Shown here: positions 42,450-53,162 of the stretch, piece by piece
How the letters are laid out: each line of letters starts with the position of its first letter
Position numbering within the stretch: position 1 is the first letter of the stretch
Assembly (NCBI GenBank): GCA_024803745.1
Contig: JANJXV010000130.1
Span: 238,501 to 302,500, forward strand
DNA: 64,000 nt
Direction: 5' to 3'
Source: Megascapheus bottae
Taxonomy: Eukaryota; Chordata; Mammalia; Rodentia; Geomyidae
Program-made: the position numbers and the translations under genes
The notes under the pieces: model-generated
The model's database searches: none
Told to the model about the DNA's origin: nothing
Seen by the model: the letters and a program-made list of their open reading frames with translations, nothing else

Positions 42450-42915
42450 TGTCCCTCCCAGCCCTCTTTCTTTTTTTTTTAAATGCACATTTGTAAAAGA
42501 AACTTGGGCTACATCTAATCTAACCATGCCCACTTCTGGGAAAACTTCCACCCCCACCATAAATATATCCCTGTGTCTGTGACAATATTGAGGCCAAATG
42601 AGTCACTTGAAAAACCTGAGAAGGGTATTCCATGTTCCAAAGACAAGCAAAAATAATAATAATAACAACAACAAACCTAATTAAGTCCAGAAAGGAGTAG
42701 AAATGAGTCAGGCGCATGTTCACATTGGAATGAGTAACAAGAGGAGATGATATGGATAAAGGGAAAAGTTAACCAACCACCCCTAAGGGGTGACATTTTA
42801 CAGAGGACGCCCCACCTGCATGGGACTCACTGCACACTGTAACACCTCATTTTTTTCCCCATCATTTTCTGAACTTACTGTGTCTCTCTTGCCTACATTC
42901 GTCTTTGTATCTTTT
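42450..42915. other. Unannotated unique sequence
   Basis: No gene recognised. A short AATAATAATAACAAC run lies at about 42651-42672. Confidence 0.4.
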
Positions 42916-42931
42916 AAGAAGTCCCCTTCTA

Positions 42932-43428
42932 AAATGTAAAGACTTAGAAAAAATCATTATTAAGTGAAGTAAGCCAGACTCAAAGGAACATAGGCCCAAT
43001 AGTCTCCCTCATTTGTCATAATCAGTAGAAACCTTGGGCTCTTCTAGCAGAGATTTACAATAGAACAAAATCTAGAGACATTAGGCCAAATAGTATGACA
43101 CTAAATGTAAAGACCTCCAGGATAAGGAAACAAAAGTCATATTATGAGTGATTGTTGTCCTTAATGTACTATGTTATCTCTCATCTCTTTTGCCATCCCT
43201 TGGTTATCTCATATTGTTACAATATTTCACCTTGTTATCTGATATATTTTATATGTGCTTAATTGGTTATTTGAAATTGGATAGGGAAGGGGGGAAATCA
43301 AGATAAGCGGATGAGGGTAGGAGGGAAATGGGGACCATGTCATGAGAAAGGGTATCAATGTTTGTGAAGTTACACACCTTTTATCTGGTAAATATAATGT
43401 AACCCTTCTATTAATCACAATAAAAAAA
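42932..43428 (+). mobile_element. 5'-truncated L1 3' UTR with 16-base target-site duplication
   Basis: Closely related to 30187-30650: GAAGTAAGCCAGACTCAAAG, AATCAGTAGAAACCTTGGGC, TTGTTACAATATTTCACC and an end of TTAATCACAATAAAAA. Flanked by perfect AAGAAGTCCCCTTCTA at 42916-42931 and 43429-43444. It carries a deletion and small changes relative to the other copy. Confidence 0.95.
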
Positions 43429-43444
43429 AAGAAGTCCCCTTCTA

Positions 43445-43689
43445 TTGTTTGGGATCCAACTCTTCCTCAGATCCTGACTTTACCTTTTTTTTAACCCAGA
43501 GGGTCACTTAAGGAGATGTGATGTCATGTCTAGTGAGTTTGGGGGACTGATGTGGAGTAAGGTTCATCGAAGACGAAGGAGCATAGATGCTGCACCCAGA
43601 CAGCAAGAGTGTGCAGGTAGCCTCACAAAGAAGCATCCCTGAGAGAGTCACCTAGCTTCTGGATGCATTGACACACAAACACTGACTAA
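43445..43689. other. Unannotated unique sequence
   Basis: Nothing assignable. Confidence 0.4.
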
Positions 43690-43812
43690 AGGGGGAAGAA
43701 AATCAGGGAAAATAAAGGGTGATATCGACAAAGAGTCACTGTACTCTTAACCTGACTTACAGAACTGTAACCCCTTTGTACAACTACATAGTAATAGTAA
43801 TAATAATAATAG
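43690..43812 (+). mobile_element. L1 3'-terminal fragment
   Basis: It shares the ending GTAACCCCTTTGTACAACTAC with the L1 ends near 20840 and 60590, then an A-rich tail that becomes TAATAATAATAG. Confidence 0.6.
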
Positions 43813-43859
43813 CAAATCATAAATGACATAAAATTCAAAAGAAATACAATATTAGGAAA

Positions 43860-43970
43860 TGAAGGGGAAGAAGAATAGGAAGGGAAGGAAAAGGAGGAGG
43901 AGGAGGAGAAGGAAGAGGAGGAGGAGGAGGAGGAGGAGGAGGAGGAGGAGGAGGAGGAGAAGGAAGAGGT
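43860..43970 (+). repeat. (GGA)n purine tract
   Basis: GGGAAGGAAAAGGAGG and about 20 GGA units with AAG interruptions. The 116- and 69-codon minus frames (Ser-, Leu-rich) are repeat-derived. Confidence 0.96.
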
Positions 43971-44599
43971 GATGGTGGTCGTTGTGGGATAGGGTACATG
44001 ATTGCAACCATGTTTCCGAAATGCCATCTGTCTCACCTGCTCTCCTCCGGTGCCATGCCACTGGGTATGAGCTTTGGCGTTGTATGTCTAAACACTACCC
44101 AGTCATCTTTCACTGAGTCAGGCTTTGTTCAGCTGACATAGGATGATGAAGGCCTAGAAACACACAGATAACTGAGAAAATACCCCTCCACCTGGGAGTT
44201 CCCAGCTGAGCAGCAAAGATGAATAATGGAAATCCAATGTAAAGAGTGATTTAACTGAGGCATCTTCACAAGGCTGTATTGGCAGAGAAACAAATTACCT
44301 ATTGATTTTCTTATTTTTTTTCTAGGAGGGAAGCTACACCCTCCCTAATCTAAACACTTTTTTCTGGGTGGACATGAGTTCTAGCGTGTGGCTGAGTTCC
44401 CATTCCCCGAACTGGTGCATTCCTTCAGATGACAATGCGGGGGCCACATCACCACCAGAAAAGAACAGGACTCTGGATGACGGAGGCCCACACAGCGAGT
44501 TACAGCTGCCTCTGACATCTTAGACTTACAAGACTCTCTGGGAGTCTTAAATTTGTCCAGGAGAAAGAACTCCAGAAGGTAAAATATGATCATGATTAA
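43971..44599. other. Unannotated unique sequence
   Basis: No repeat or gene recognised. Confidence 0.4.
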
Positions 44600-44940
44600 C
44601 AACTTTTTCATAGACTTCACTTTTCAGAACACTTGGAGATTTACAGAAAAATCTGAGAAGACAGAAGAAATGTCCCCACATGCCCTCTTCCTACTACCTC
44701 TTATTGTTAACATCCTAGATTCCTTTCACACATTTATTACCATACACAAACCAATAATGAGATGGCATTATTAACCCAAGTTCACAGTCCATTCTGCTTT
44801 CTTTGATTTTTTTCAACTGACCTGCCACTTATAATCCTATCCCAGGATATCCTGCTCCCTTAGGCTCCTGTTGGCTGTGACCTGTGACAGGTTCTCCAAC
44901 TCTCCTTGTTTCTATTGGCCTTCAAAGGGATCACTGAACC
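44600..44940 (-). mobile_element. Probable ancient L1 fragment
   Basis: TTCAGAACACTTGGAGATTTA with ACAGAAAAATCTGAGAAGAC, then TATTGTTAACATCC, ACACAAACCAATAATGAG and CAGGTTCTCCAACTCTCC match in order a common old L1 non-coding segment as I remember it. Strand and subfamily are tentative. Confidence 0.5.
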
Positions 44941-45160
44941 AGAAGTACATGGAAGGAGCTGGTGGCTTCACCCCTCCCTCTCCTGGGCAGTAGTCTCTAT
45001 GGAAGGAGTCCTCTCTTCCCCCCTCAATATTCATAGGACCCATTTTTATCGAAATGACTCATGGATATTCACTTTATACTTTACAATATTATCCAACATA
45101 ACTTTATTGTTCAAAGGGAACAATGAGCCATAAAGAGTTCATTCAGTTCATCTCCTTGTC

Positions 45161-45164
<4 letters not shown>
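44941..45164. other. Unannotated sequence
   Basis: Nothing assignable. Confidence 0.4.

Positions 45165-45217
<53 letters not shown>
45165..45217. repeat. (CA)n array
   Basis: About 26 uninterrupted AC units. Confidence 0.97.
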
Positions 45218-45218
<1 letters not shown>

Positions 45219-46685
45219 CCTTTGGAGGGACCAGAGTGTAAGAATGACGTTTCGCCTATATCCAGTATGTGAGCTCAAGCTGATTGCCTCAGATACCCCC
45301 AGTCTTTAAGTACTGGAAGGAGTACAACCTCATGTGAACCCACTTGCTAAAACACAAATGTTGGAGATATGAAGAAAGAGAGATAGACAGAGAAAGAGAT
45401 GGAAAGAGGAGAGACAGCAGACTGAAAGAGCTTCTACTGTGCCAAAGTAGTGGCAGCCACTTTATTGTATCATCCAGCTTCTGTCCTTCACACCCTCCCA
45501 CCCCAACTCAAGATGGACAGACAAGAGGAAAAGCTTGATAAGGAAAAAGCAACAACAATCCACAGGCCAGTTCAGCCAGCCAGCTTAGGCACTGCCTCCT
45601 AGCTGGAAGTTATAGAAAGCCAAGACACAGTACAGACACACTGACATTTTCTGAAGTCTGAAATGGAGAAGGGTGGGGCGGGGTGTTCTATTTGGGAACC
45701 TGAGCATGTCTCCTCAGATTCCCTTCCATTCGATTGTATACGTTCATTCCACTGGCTGAAGATCAAGCCCCCAGCTCCACACTCTCCCTCCTACAATCTC
45801 CAGCACAGTTCCCTTTGCGTCCCCTTCTGGCCCAGCAAATTACAAAGACAACTTCCAGTAGCAGGTGGCTACTGGACACATGGCTGGGTAAAGTCCAGAG
45901 CAGAAACAAAAACAGAAACCCAATCTCCTCTGAAAGCTCCACAGTAAACAGAACTCTCATCCAAAGGCGGCCTCCTAGATCCCCAGCAGCCATTGCTAGG
46001 CTGATTCCTCTTCCCCAATAAAGCAGTGCCTGGAATGACAAGGTAAAGGACTGACTTCCTATCCCCATCAGGCTGGGTATCAAACGCCTTCCCTCCTCCA
46101 GGTCACCCCACCTTCCCAAAGGCTCGGCTTGCTCTCCATCGGTTAGAAGACCACAAGGCCTTGCACAATACAATTCAATTTTAGCAATGGTTCCACCTCC
46201 ACTGAGAAGTGGGCGGAGTCTCAGTGTGAGGGCAGCCTTTCTTTATGGCCTCCACTTTAGAAAAATGACAACATTATCCTTTAGATTTCTTAAGGAAAGA
46301 AAACAGAGCCAAAGTAGGCTGCAGCATCCAGCTGGGGTCTAAGACCTTGTTCATAATACCCGAGAAACTTCAAAACCTTACGCAAGGACAATGCCTAGTA
46401 TAACATGCCCATTGATAGCGAAGAAGCCCAAGAAAACTAGGCCATGGGTATAAGGAGAGGCAAAAATAGTGATACATGGGCGGAGAGACACACACCCGAG
46501 AGCTTTTCCTTCCTACTTTAAGAACAGAATTGAATGGGAGCGGTGGCTTTCAGTGGGACGTCAAAACTGCCTCACAACTCTGGCAGGAGCTAACTTTGTT
46601 TTCTAAATTTAAAGACATTGCAGTTTCTATAATTCGTCTCCAATGAAACTATACTTTTTTTTTCTTTTTTAGTACTGGCATTGTT
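45218..46685. other. Unannotated unique sequence, about 1.5 kb
   Basis: It contains a short purine run (45368-45415). GC-rich frames at 45663-46021 (+) and 45763-46173 (-, 136 codons) oppose each other and have no domain. No gene called. Confidence 0.35.
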
Positions 46686-46825
46686 GCTAACTCACTGTAT
46701 AGACACAGTCTTTTTCCAGAATGTTCAGTTTACTCATCTGTAAACTGGGAACACTCTACATAATGCCTGAAAGGTTTGGGTAGGGCTGCTGTGAAAAGCC
46801 AAATGATCCAGGACAAAGCAGAGGC
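46686..46825 (+). mobile_element. Probable MIR relic
   Basis: CAGTTTACTCATCTGTAAAC, TGGGAACACTCTACATAATG and GGGCTGCTGTGAAAAGCC follow plus-strand MIR order. Confidence 0.7.
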
Positions 46826-46904
46826 CATTCCTGTCTTCTGAAATGAACAGATACCAGAGAGAATGAAGTTCATGTAGGCATACAATGGAATATAGATTGA
46901 GTTT

Positions 46905-46906
<2 letters not shown>

Positions 46907-46946
<40 letters not shown>

Positions 46947-46954
46947 GCACGCAC
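46907..46954. repeat. (CA)n / (GCAC)n array
   Basis: About 19 CA units followed by three GCAC units. Confidence 0.96.
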
Positions 46955-47225
46955 AAAATCCCACAGTGACTGACAACTCACAAAGTTTCCAATTCTTCCT
47001 GACTAGCATACTTCCCAGAAAACAGCAGTCATTTCAAAGGCAAAGGGGTAAGGCCATTTTCAAGGTCATCAGTCAAGGTTAAAGAGCATCCTGATCCTTG
47101 GGCTGTATTTCTCTCTCTAACCCTCTCTCTCCCCCTTGGATCATGACTCATTAGCATGAATGTGTCAGAGTGTCTTGTAGCAGGAAAGAAGCAGATCTAA
47201 ATGAGTTCTTTTCTAACAGAAGCAG
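46955..47225. other. Unannotated sequence
   Basis: A short CT-rich run lies at 47110-47135. Nothing else is assignable. Confidence 0.4.
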
Positions 47226-47342
47226 CCATGTATAAAGATGGCACTGATCAATCATTCACTCGATAAAATATCTACTTGAACTGGTCATACGTTATCCTCT
47301 AGGCACTGAAAATACAACAGTGGGCAAAGACACTCACAGCTA
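47226..47342 (-). mobile_element. Possible L2 relic
   Basis: AATCATTCACTCGATAAAAT followed by CTCTAGGCACTGAAAATAC and AACAGTGGGCAAAGACAC resembles the 'TTCTAGGCACTGGGAATACAG..' segment of L2 complement. Confidence 0.5.
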
Positions 47343-47590
47343 TAGGCTGGATGCTGTGACTCATGCCTGTAATTTCCAGGAATGAGTAGATTTTCATGAC
47401 CTCTGGGGTGTTGTGATCAGTAAGATTCCCTTTTGAGGACAGCCCAGGCAAAAAAATTGCAAGACCCTAGGTCAACGAACAAACTGGGCATAGTGGCTGA
47501 TATCTGCCATTGGGCAGCATAGATAGGAGACTCGCCATCTAATTCAAGGCTGGGCAGAAACATGAGACTCTAGTCATAAAAATTACATTC
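47343..47590 (+). mobile_element. Two diverged B1-like units in tandem
   Basis: The first has GGCTGGATGCTGTGACTCATG and GCCTGTAATTTCCAGG with the end at about 47470. The second starts CTGGGCATAGTGGCTGATATC and ends AACATGAGACTCTAGTC. Both lack clear dID halves. Confidence 0.6.
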
Positions 47591-49113
47591 ATACCTGTAA
47601 AAAAAAAGAATCACTTCCAGCTTGGAGAAAAAAGATAAAAACTTTTTAAAGGCAATGATGCCACATTATTACAAGCTTCGGGATGGGGCAGAGGGGACAA
47701 GCCCAAGGTGCTGTGATAATCAGGAAAGGCTCTTCAGTGGTGACTTTGGCCTCTACCCCCACTGGATACTGGCTGATGCTTCGAGCCAAAGGCAATGAGA
47801 AAGTGTTCCAGACATTGCAGGGCATTTATTCCCTGGAAAGACTCAATCCTGCCTTCATTTGAGCCATCATGGTAAAAGGTCAAATCCCATTGTGCACAGG
47901 TAGAGATACAAATGAGGGTCCCTCTCCCGAGCCTCAGCTTTTTCTATTCCAGCCAATGCATCCTGTACATCAGTTCTGCCTCTAAATGACTCCAGTGTTG
48001 ACTCAGAAAAAAAAATAAAATAAAATGAAATGAAACTTTCAGAACAGATGTCCCTTCTCCAATCTCTCCAGTTTTCTCAGACATTAAATCAAGGATGATT
48101 TTTTTCTTCCTTTCTTTTTTTTTCCTGTCTCTCCCCACCCCCACAGTGGAGGCAAAAAGAGAGATACAATTGGATGCAGTCTCATCCAAACCAGCAGTGG
48201 GGTGCTGGCTGTCAAAACAACCACCATCCTGGTGGATCTCTGCCCAGTTCTAGGGGTCACTGCAATGGATTGGGTGATTTGACATTTCCTCCTAAGATGT
48301 GCATTTATTTTAAAATCCCCTTATTCCCCTCCTAGCTCCCCCCATGCCCTAAGTTTGCTCTGCGATGAAATCCACTGATGTATTTAGGAAGGAGAGAGGG
48401 AACAGCAGCTCGTTCCACGCAGCAGAAACACGATGGGGACAATTTCCTTCGTTCCCTCTTTGTGTAACAGTGAGGCGGCTATGGAGCTTGTCTTCCCTCA
48501 CTCCAATTACCCTGCCAGACAAAGATAGTTTTCTGTAGAAGCGTCCTGAGCATGTAATTTTATTACCTTAGCACTGATTTTAACATAATTCATGTAATTT
48601 CTTGTGCGGAAGCAAAGTTACCTTTCTAAACACCTGGCAAAATGAGAGCTGATGGATTTTTCTTAAACTCCCACTAACTCTCCCCTCCCTATAGAAGTTT
48701 CTGCTAAAAGAAGAAACATGAAGAGGTGCTTTGCTCCTATGGCCTCCCTAGACACAGAAAAGGGCTGGCAGTGCCTTCCTTGCTTGATTTTCTCTGACGC
48801 CCCATGTCACACACAGCCGTCCTATGAAGGTATAAGAGGCCAAGCCTCCTACACAAGTGACAGCGAGAGTGGGGACACTCATATAGGGCCATCTCATATG
48901 CATTACTGGGTGCTTAGTAACCTCATCAACATCCCCCACCCCAATCTCTCTACCCATTCAACCCCAAACTCCAATTAACTTTATTTATTATCAAATGAAA
49001 CAAACAGAGAGTTCTATACTTTAGTCCCTCGGGTGGCTCTAGTCTATTCCCAGGACCCAAATAGGAGGCAGAAGAAAAAGTAACTTCATTCTGTGTGTAA
49101 ATGGAGTTCATGA
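47591..49113. other. Unannotated, mostly unique sequence
   Basis: About 1.5 kb. 48290-48660 is repeat-free with a TAATTT/CAATTA-rich part. Frames of up to 86 codons lack domains. No gene supported. Confidence 0.4.
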
Positions 49114-49352
49114 GCCTGGCACCGGTGTCTCACTCCTAGAAATCTAGCTATTCTGGACTCTGAGATCTGAGGTTCATGGTTTGATGCCAGCCCAGGAAAG
49201 ACAAATACAAGGACTTTTATCTCCAATTAACCATCAAAAAGCTGGAAGGTGGTGTGGCTCAAGTGATACAGTGTCATCACTGAATGAAAAAGCCAAGTAA
49301 GAGCTCAAGGCCCCGAGCTTAAGCACAAACACTGGAAGATAGGCAGACCAGC
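49114..49352 (+). mobile_element. Type B SINE leading into a purine tract
   Basis: GCACCGGTGTCTCACTCCTAG, linker CTTTTATCTCCAATTAACC, then the tRNA-like half (GGTGTGGCTCAAGTGATAC) ending in CCGAGCTTAAGCACAAACAC. The tail continues as purines. Confidence 0.85.
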
Positions 49353-49495
49353 AAGACAGGAAGGAAGGGAGGGAGGAGGGAGGGAGGGAAGAGGAGAGGA
49401 GAGAGGAGGGGAGGGGAAGGGGAAAGGAAAAGGGAAAGGGAAAGGAAAGGAAAGAGGAAGGGGAAGGAGAAAGGGAAGGAAAGAAAAGAGAAGAA
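49353..49495 (+). repeat. Polypurine (GGAA/GGGA)n tract at a SINE 3' end
   Basis: GGAAGGAAGGGAGGG units, then AAAGGGAAAGG. Frames of 66-90 codons on the minus strand are repeat-derived. Confidence 0.94.
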
Positions 49496-49639
49496 TTCAT
49501 AGCCAATCAAAAGTCTCAAAGGAGTGACCTGAGACGATCTAAAAGGTAATTTACCATCATTTCTCTCACAACCACATCCTGCAATTTTCCTCTAGCACCA
49601 ATAGTTCCATCTGCACAGCAGAGAGCCATAATTAAACAT

Positions 49640-49795
49640 TCCTTTCTCATTTATTCAGCAAGTGCTTGTAGACTGCTCCACACCAAGCCCCAGGGGTCAG
49701 CATTTGGAGGCAGCAACTCCTTTGATTCTCATTACAATGGTGTGGGACAGGGGGCGGGAGCCCATTTCACAGATGACAGCCCAGAGGCCTTGAGT
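49640..49795 (-). mobile_element. Probable MIR relic
   Basis: TTTATTCAGCAAGTGCTTG, TTGATTCTCATTACAATGG and CCCATTTCACAGATGACAG match the MIR complement in order. Confidence 0.75.
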
Positions 49796-50115
49796 GGAAG
49801 CCAATGGAGAGCACACGGGAATACAAACTAGGCCATTTACTTCCCTTGTTGGGGAGGGGGTCTTAATTAGAAGATGATAGTGGGAATGTATAGCTCCTGG
49901 CTCCATCATTCAGCAGCGGGTAGACTTGGGCAGGTGGCCTGGTGTTTGTCAGTGCCAATCTAGTTAGTTTTAGCAGGGAGTTGGAAATGATTTCTTGTGG
50001 AAGAATAGCAGTGAGGACAAAACCCCCCACTGGATGTAGCACCCCTGCATCTCCAGTTCCAGAAGTAAGTCACCATGACACTGAGACACAAATGACAAGA
50101 GGATGAACATCTGAT
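49796..50115. other. Unannotated unique sequence
   Basis: TGGCTCCATCATTCAGCAG, then GTAGACTTGGGCAGGTGGC could be a further MIR scrap. Nothing else seen. Confidence 0.35.
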
Positions 50116-50190
50116 TCTGGGCCACCATCTTGTCTGGCTAGGATGACTGTACCAGCCTCCTGAATAGTCTTTCTGCTTTTTTTCCCCTCA
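50116..50190 (+). mobile_element. Possible L2 scrap
   Basis: TTGTCTGGCTAGGATGACTG, then TACCAGCCTCCTGAATAGTC recalls an L2 coding segment. Very short. Confidence 0.35.
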
Positions 50191-50560
50191 TTGCCTGTGG
50201 CAGGTTCTTTGCAAAGATGTCTGTAATTATTCCCGTCTCTGGATCACACCCAGGCTGTGCAGTTTGGCAGTATCTCCCCTTAGGAAGTAGAGTCTATTTA
50301 TCCACCTCTTGAGTTCAGTTTGGCTTCCATGGTTGCCTTGGCCCAAAAGAATCAAGTAGACATGACAGTGTGCCAATGCTGAGGCCGGGCTTCACGAGCA
50401 TTCCTGCATCTCTGCTCTCTGTATGCCTTGCTCAGGTTCAACTCAGTGAGCGCTGAAGAGCTCGTGGCTCAGAACAGAATCAGTGAAGGACTCGGCCAAA
50501 GGAACAAAGCTAAACCGCCCGACCCCATCCCAGAGGGTTCCATACGTTGGTTCCCGACAC
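50191..50560 (+). mobile_element. Probable MaLR LTR relic (MLT1-like)
   Basis: TGTAATTATTCCCGTCTCTGG, CACCTCTTGAGTTCAGTTTG, CATGGTTGCCTTGGCCC, GACAGTGTGCCAATGCTG and GCATTCCTGCATCTCTGC follow the layout of mammalian MLT1-type LTRs as remembered. No internal region. Confidence 0.55.
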
Positions 50561-50609
50561 AGCGCTGCTCAGACATGGCAGTGGGAGAATGAGGGAGGGG
50601 GAGATGATT

Positions 50610-50930
50610 AGACCCATTCATTATTGGAACCCTAAGTTCCTGGCACTATTTGGAGGTGGTAGTGATTAAGTTGACAGTGCCTGGATGAGGAAGTGCCTGC
50701 CTCTGAAGGGTGTTCTGCATGGCCCCTTCCCGTCCCTCTCTCTGCCTCCTGGCTTTCACAAGGTGAGCAATTCTGGGCTCCAACACTCAACCCCACCCTG
50801 GGCCCTCAGCCATGAAGCCAAGCTATCCCTGACTGAATCCTCTGCAAGTATAAGCAAAAATAAAATGTTTCCTCACCGAAAATGGCTCCTTCTGGGTCTT
50901 CACCATACTACTGGAAAAGTCTGACTAGCC
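50610..50930 (+). mobile_element. MaLR LTR (MST/THE1-like)
   Basis: The order GGCACTATTTGGAGGTGG, ATGAGGAAGTGCCTGCC, CTGCCTCCTGGCTTTCAC, AAGGTGAGCAATTCTGGG, GCCATGAAGCCAAGC and the poly(A) signal in AAATAAAATGTTTCCTC, ending near GTCTGACTA, matches the general plan of MST/THE1-type MaLR LTRs. It contains no open retroviral frame. Confidence 0.72.
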
Positions 50931-51079
50931 AGAACACAGAGAACAAAGCAAGAGCAAACAAAGGCAATTATTATTTTTACTGGCTCGGTTCTGTAGTGGC
51001 TTTGGGCTCTCAACCCATAGCTGACCCAATCCTCTCCAAACTCCACAGGCAGCGTGAGAGTTTGTAAATCCTCCTATGG
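50931..51079. other. Unannotated sequence
   Basis: Nothing assignable. Confidence 0.4.
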
Positions 51080-51155
51080 ATTTGAGGTGCTTGCCTAGCG
51101 TGTGAGGAGACCCACCCTCCCCAGGTTCCATCCCCAGCACCACAAAATAATACAT
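51080..51155 (+). mobile_element. Monomeric ID-like element
   Basis: TTGAGGTGCTTGCCTAGCG, then AGGTTCCATCCCCAGCACC and an A-rich end. This is an ID-type tRNA-derived monomer missing its first bases. Confidence 0.75.
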
Positions 51156-51620
51156 GAATATGTAGATTAATAACTGTGTATACATTTGCATAGATATCTA
51201 CAGACGAGTTGGAGAGCCTCCCTTCTCTGATTACAGCGCTCTAAGGAGAGCATACTCGTCTTGTTTAGAAGACAATTCAATGATGATAACTCACTTTTTG
51301 CATGATGGAGCCCTGGGCTACTTTTCTGAGTTCATCACTCAAAAAATCTCCCAACAGCTTGCCATTCTCTGACCACGTTGCCATTTCTTTCATCCCTATG
51401 CAGGCCCTTAGTATAGCCCTTACTGCATGCTCGCTCTCTCTCTCTCCTCCCCCCCTTCTCTGAAGACTCCTTTCCCCTGAGTGCAAATGGCTGCCTCCTC
51501 TTCCTGATTGAAGTCTTGGCTCTGGTGGTCACTCCACAGTGGGTCTCCCAGGTCCCCCATGGTCATAGGCATTGTCTGTACTCTACTCAATTCATTCTAT
51601 TAAAATAACAATGCTTATCA
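51156..51620. other. Unannotated unique sequence
   Basis: A short CT-rich run at 51430-51460. Nothing else is assignable. Confidence 0.4.
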
Positions 51621-51842
51621 GAGCTGGGCGTCAGGGGCTCACACCCATAATCCTTACTGCTCAAGAGGCTGAAATCTGAGAATCATGGCTCGAAACTAAG
51701 TCGGGTCAGAAAAGTCCAAGAGACTCTTATCTTCGATGGAGCGACAAAACACCAGAAGCAGAGCTGTGGCTCAAGTGGTAGAGTGTCAGTCCTGAACAAA
51801 AGAGCAAAGAGAGAGTCCCCAAGTCCTGAGTTCAAGCCCTAG
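51621..51842 (+). mobile_element. Type B SINE leading into (CA)n
   Basis: GGGCGTCAGGGGCTCACACC, linker GACTCTTATCTTCGATGG, the tRNA-like half (GAGCTGTGGCTCAAGTGG), ending in GAGTTCAAGCCCTAGG and continuing as CA repeats in place of an A tail. Confidence 0.88.
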
Positions 51843-51856
51843 GACACAGACACACA

Positions 51857-51897
<41 letters not shown>
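51843..51897 (+). repeat. (CA)n array at a SINE 3' end
   Basis: CACAGACACACAGACAC, then about 19 CA units, directly at the SINE end. Confidence 0.96.
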
Positions 51898-51901
<4 letters not shown>

Positions 51902-52107
51902 TATAAATATAACTTCATTGGTATCTGAAAAGATCACTACAGCACCAAATGGAGAAGACATTCTCTGAGGACAGGAACTGTATCTCCCATATCCACTACC
52001 AGACCCCTAGTATCAGTCCAGGAGCCCACCAACAATTAAGTAATTGATAGGTGACCTCAGGAAGGCAAGAGGGCCCTTTGGTCCAGACAGATCTCCAATT
52101 TTCTAAC

Positions 52108-52200
52108 CCTCTCTCTCCTTCCCCATTTCTGTCTCCCTCCCTCAATCCCTCCTTCGCTCCCTCCCTCCCTCCTTCTCTCTCTCCTTCTCTCACCCACCCC
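52108..52200 (-). repeat. Pyrimidine tract (CTCC/CTTC)n
   Basis: CCTCTCTCTCCTTCCCC, then CTCCCTCCCTCAATCCC units. Frames on both strands here are derived from it. Confidence 0.88.
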
Positions 52201-53162
52201 CAAACCCGAGTAGCTTGTGAAAAATATAGCAAGAATTATGTCCTATGACTGCCAGATGTGCAGCCCAAGAAGGAAGTGGAATTAAACCTGAAAATCACAT
52301 GAACAGGCAAAGCCATGCTGTGAGGCCCTATTAAAGCCACAGCGAGCAGACTGCTGTTGTCTCCCCATCTCATCAACAGATGATGAAGGAAAAGGGGAAA
52401 AATATCAACCCCCCTCTTTGTGGGGGGGTCTTCCTGGGGTGGGGGTGGAGAAGGGATGATGACTCCCCTCGATCTCTCAGTTCCATGTGTGACGTCCTTA
52501 CAGGCACAAAGGAAAACCGTCTCAAATCTTGTCTGTCCTAAGAGGCTGGGGGTACCTGCTTTAATGAACTACTTTTGTGGACAAGTTGCCCCCCATGGGC
52601 CTCTGCTCAGCTCCCCACTCCTGTCTCCCCAGCAGAGAAAGAAATGGATGCCTTATGTTCTTCATCTAGTTTTGGCTCAGCCTCACAGAACCAAATCAGC
52701 CTTGTAAATGAAACTAGGGGAGACCCCGCCTTTACTGCTGGGGTCACAGGAAGGCCACAGAGACATCTTGCTGGACCTACATGGTCGCATTCATTTGAAT
52801 GAGTGACAATATATGAACGTAAGGGATTTTATACTAAAATAAAGTACCTATGTCCAGTTTCTCCTAGAAATGTGGAGCCCACATTCCCCCAGCCCCAAAC
52901 GCTGCCACTGTTGATGAAGATTAAATGTTTGGACTTCATCTCAGCTCACTTCACATAATGTCACTTCTATACCTCATAGACACTGAGTCTGCAGCCTTTC
53001 TTACACCTACATTTACAAACACACTTGTTCACAGAGTAGTGAAAGGAACAGACATCAACTCTTGGTGGTCAAACCCGCTGCAGGCCATGAACAGCCATCT
53101 TTGCTAGATAGTCATCTTGAACTGAAGAGAAGAGCCAAGATTTTTCTGTAGCCTTCACCTGG
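52201..53162. other. Unannotated unique sequence
   Basis: About 960 bases. The 95-codon frame at 52420-52707 and others have no domain. No repeat recognised. Confidence 0.4.

Noticed and set aside
45663..46173. Opposed frames of 94-136 codons in GC-rich DNA
   Set aside because: No shared exon boundaries or domains; chance frames.
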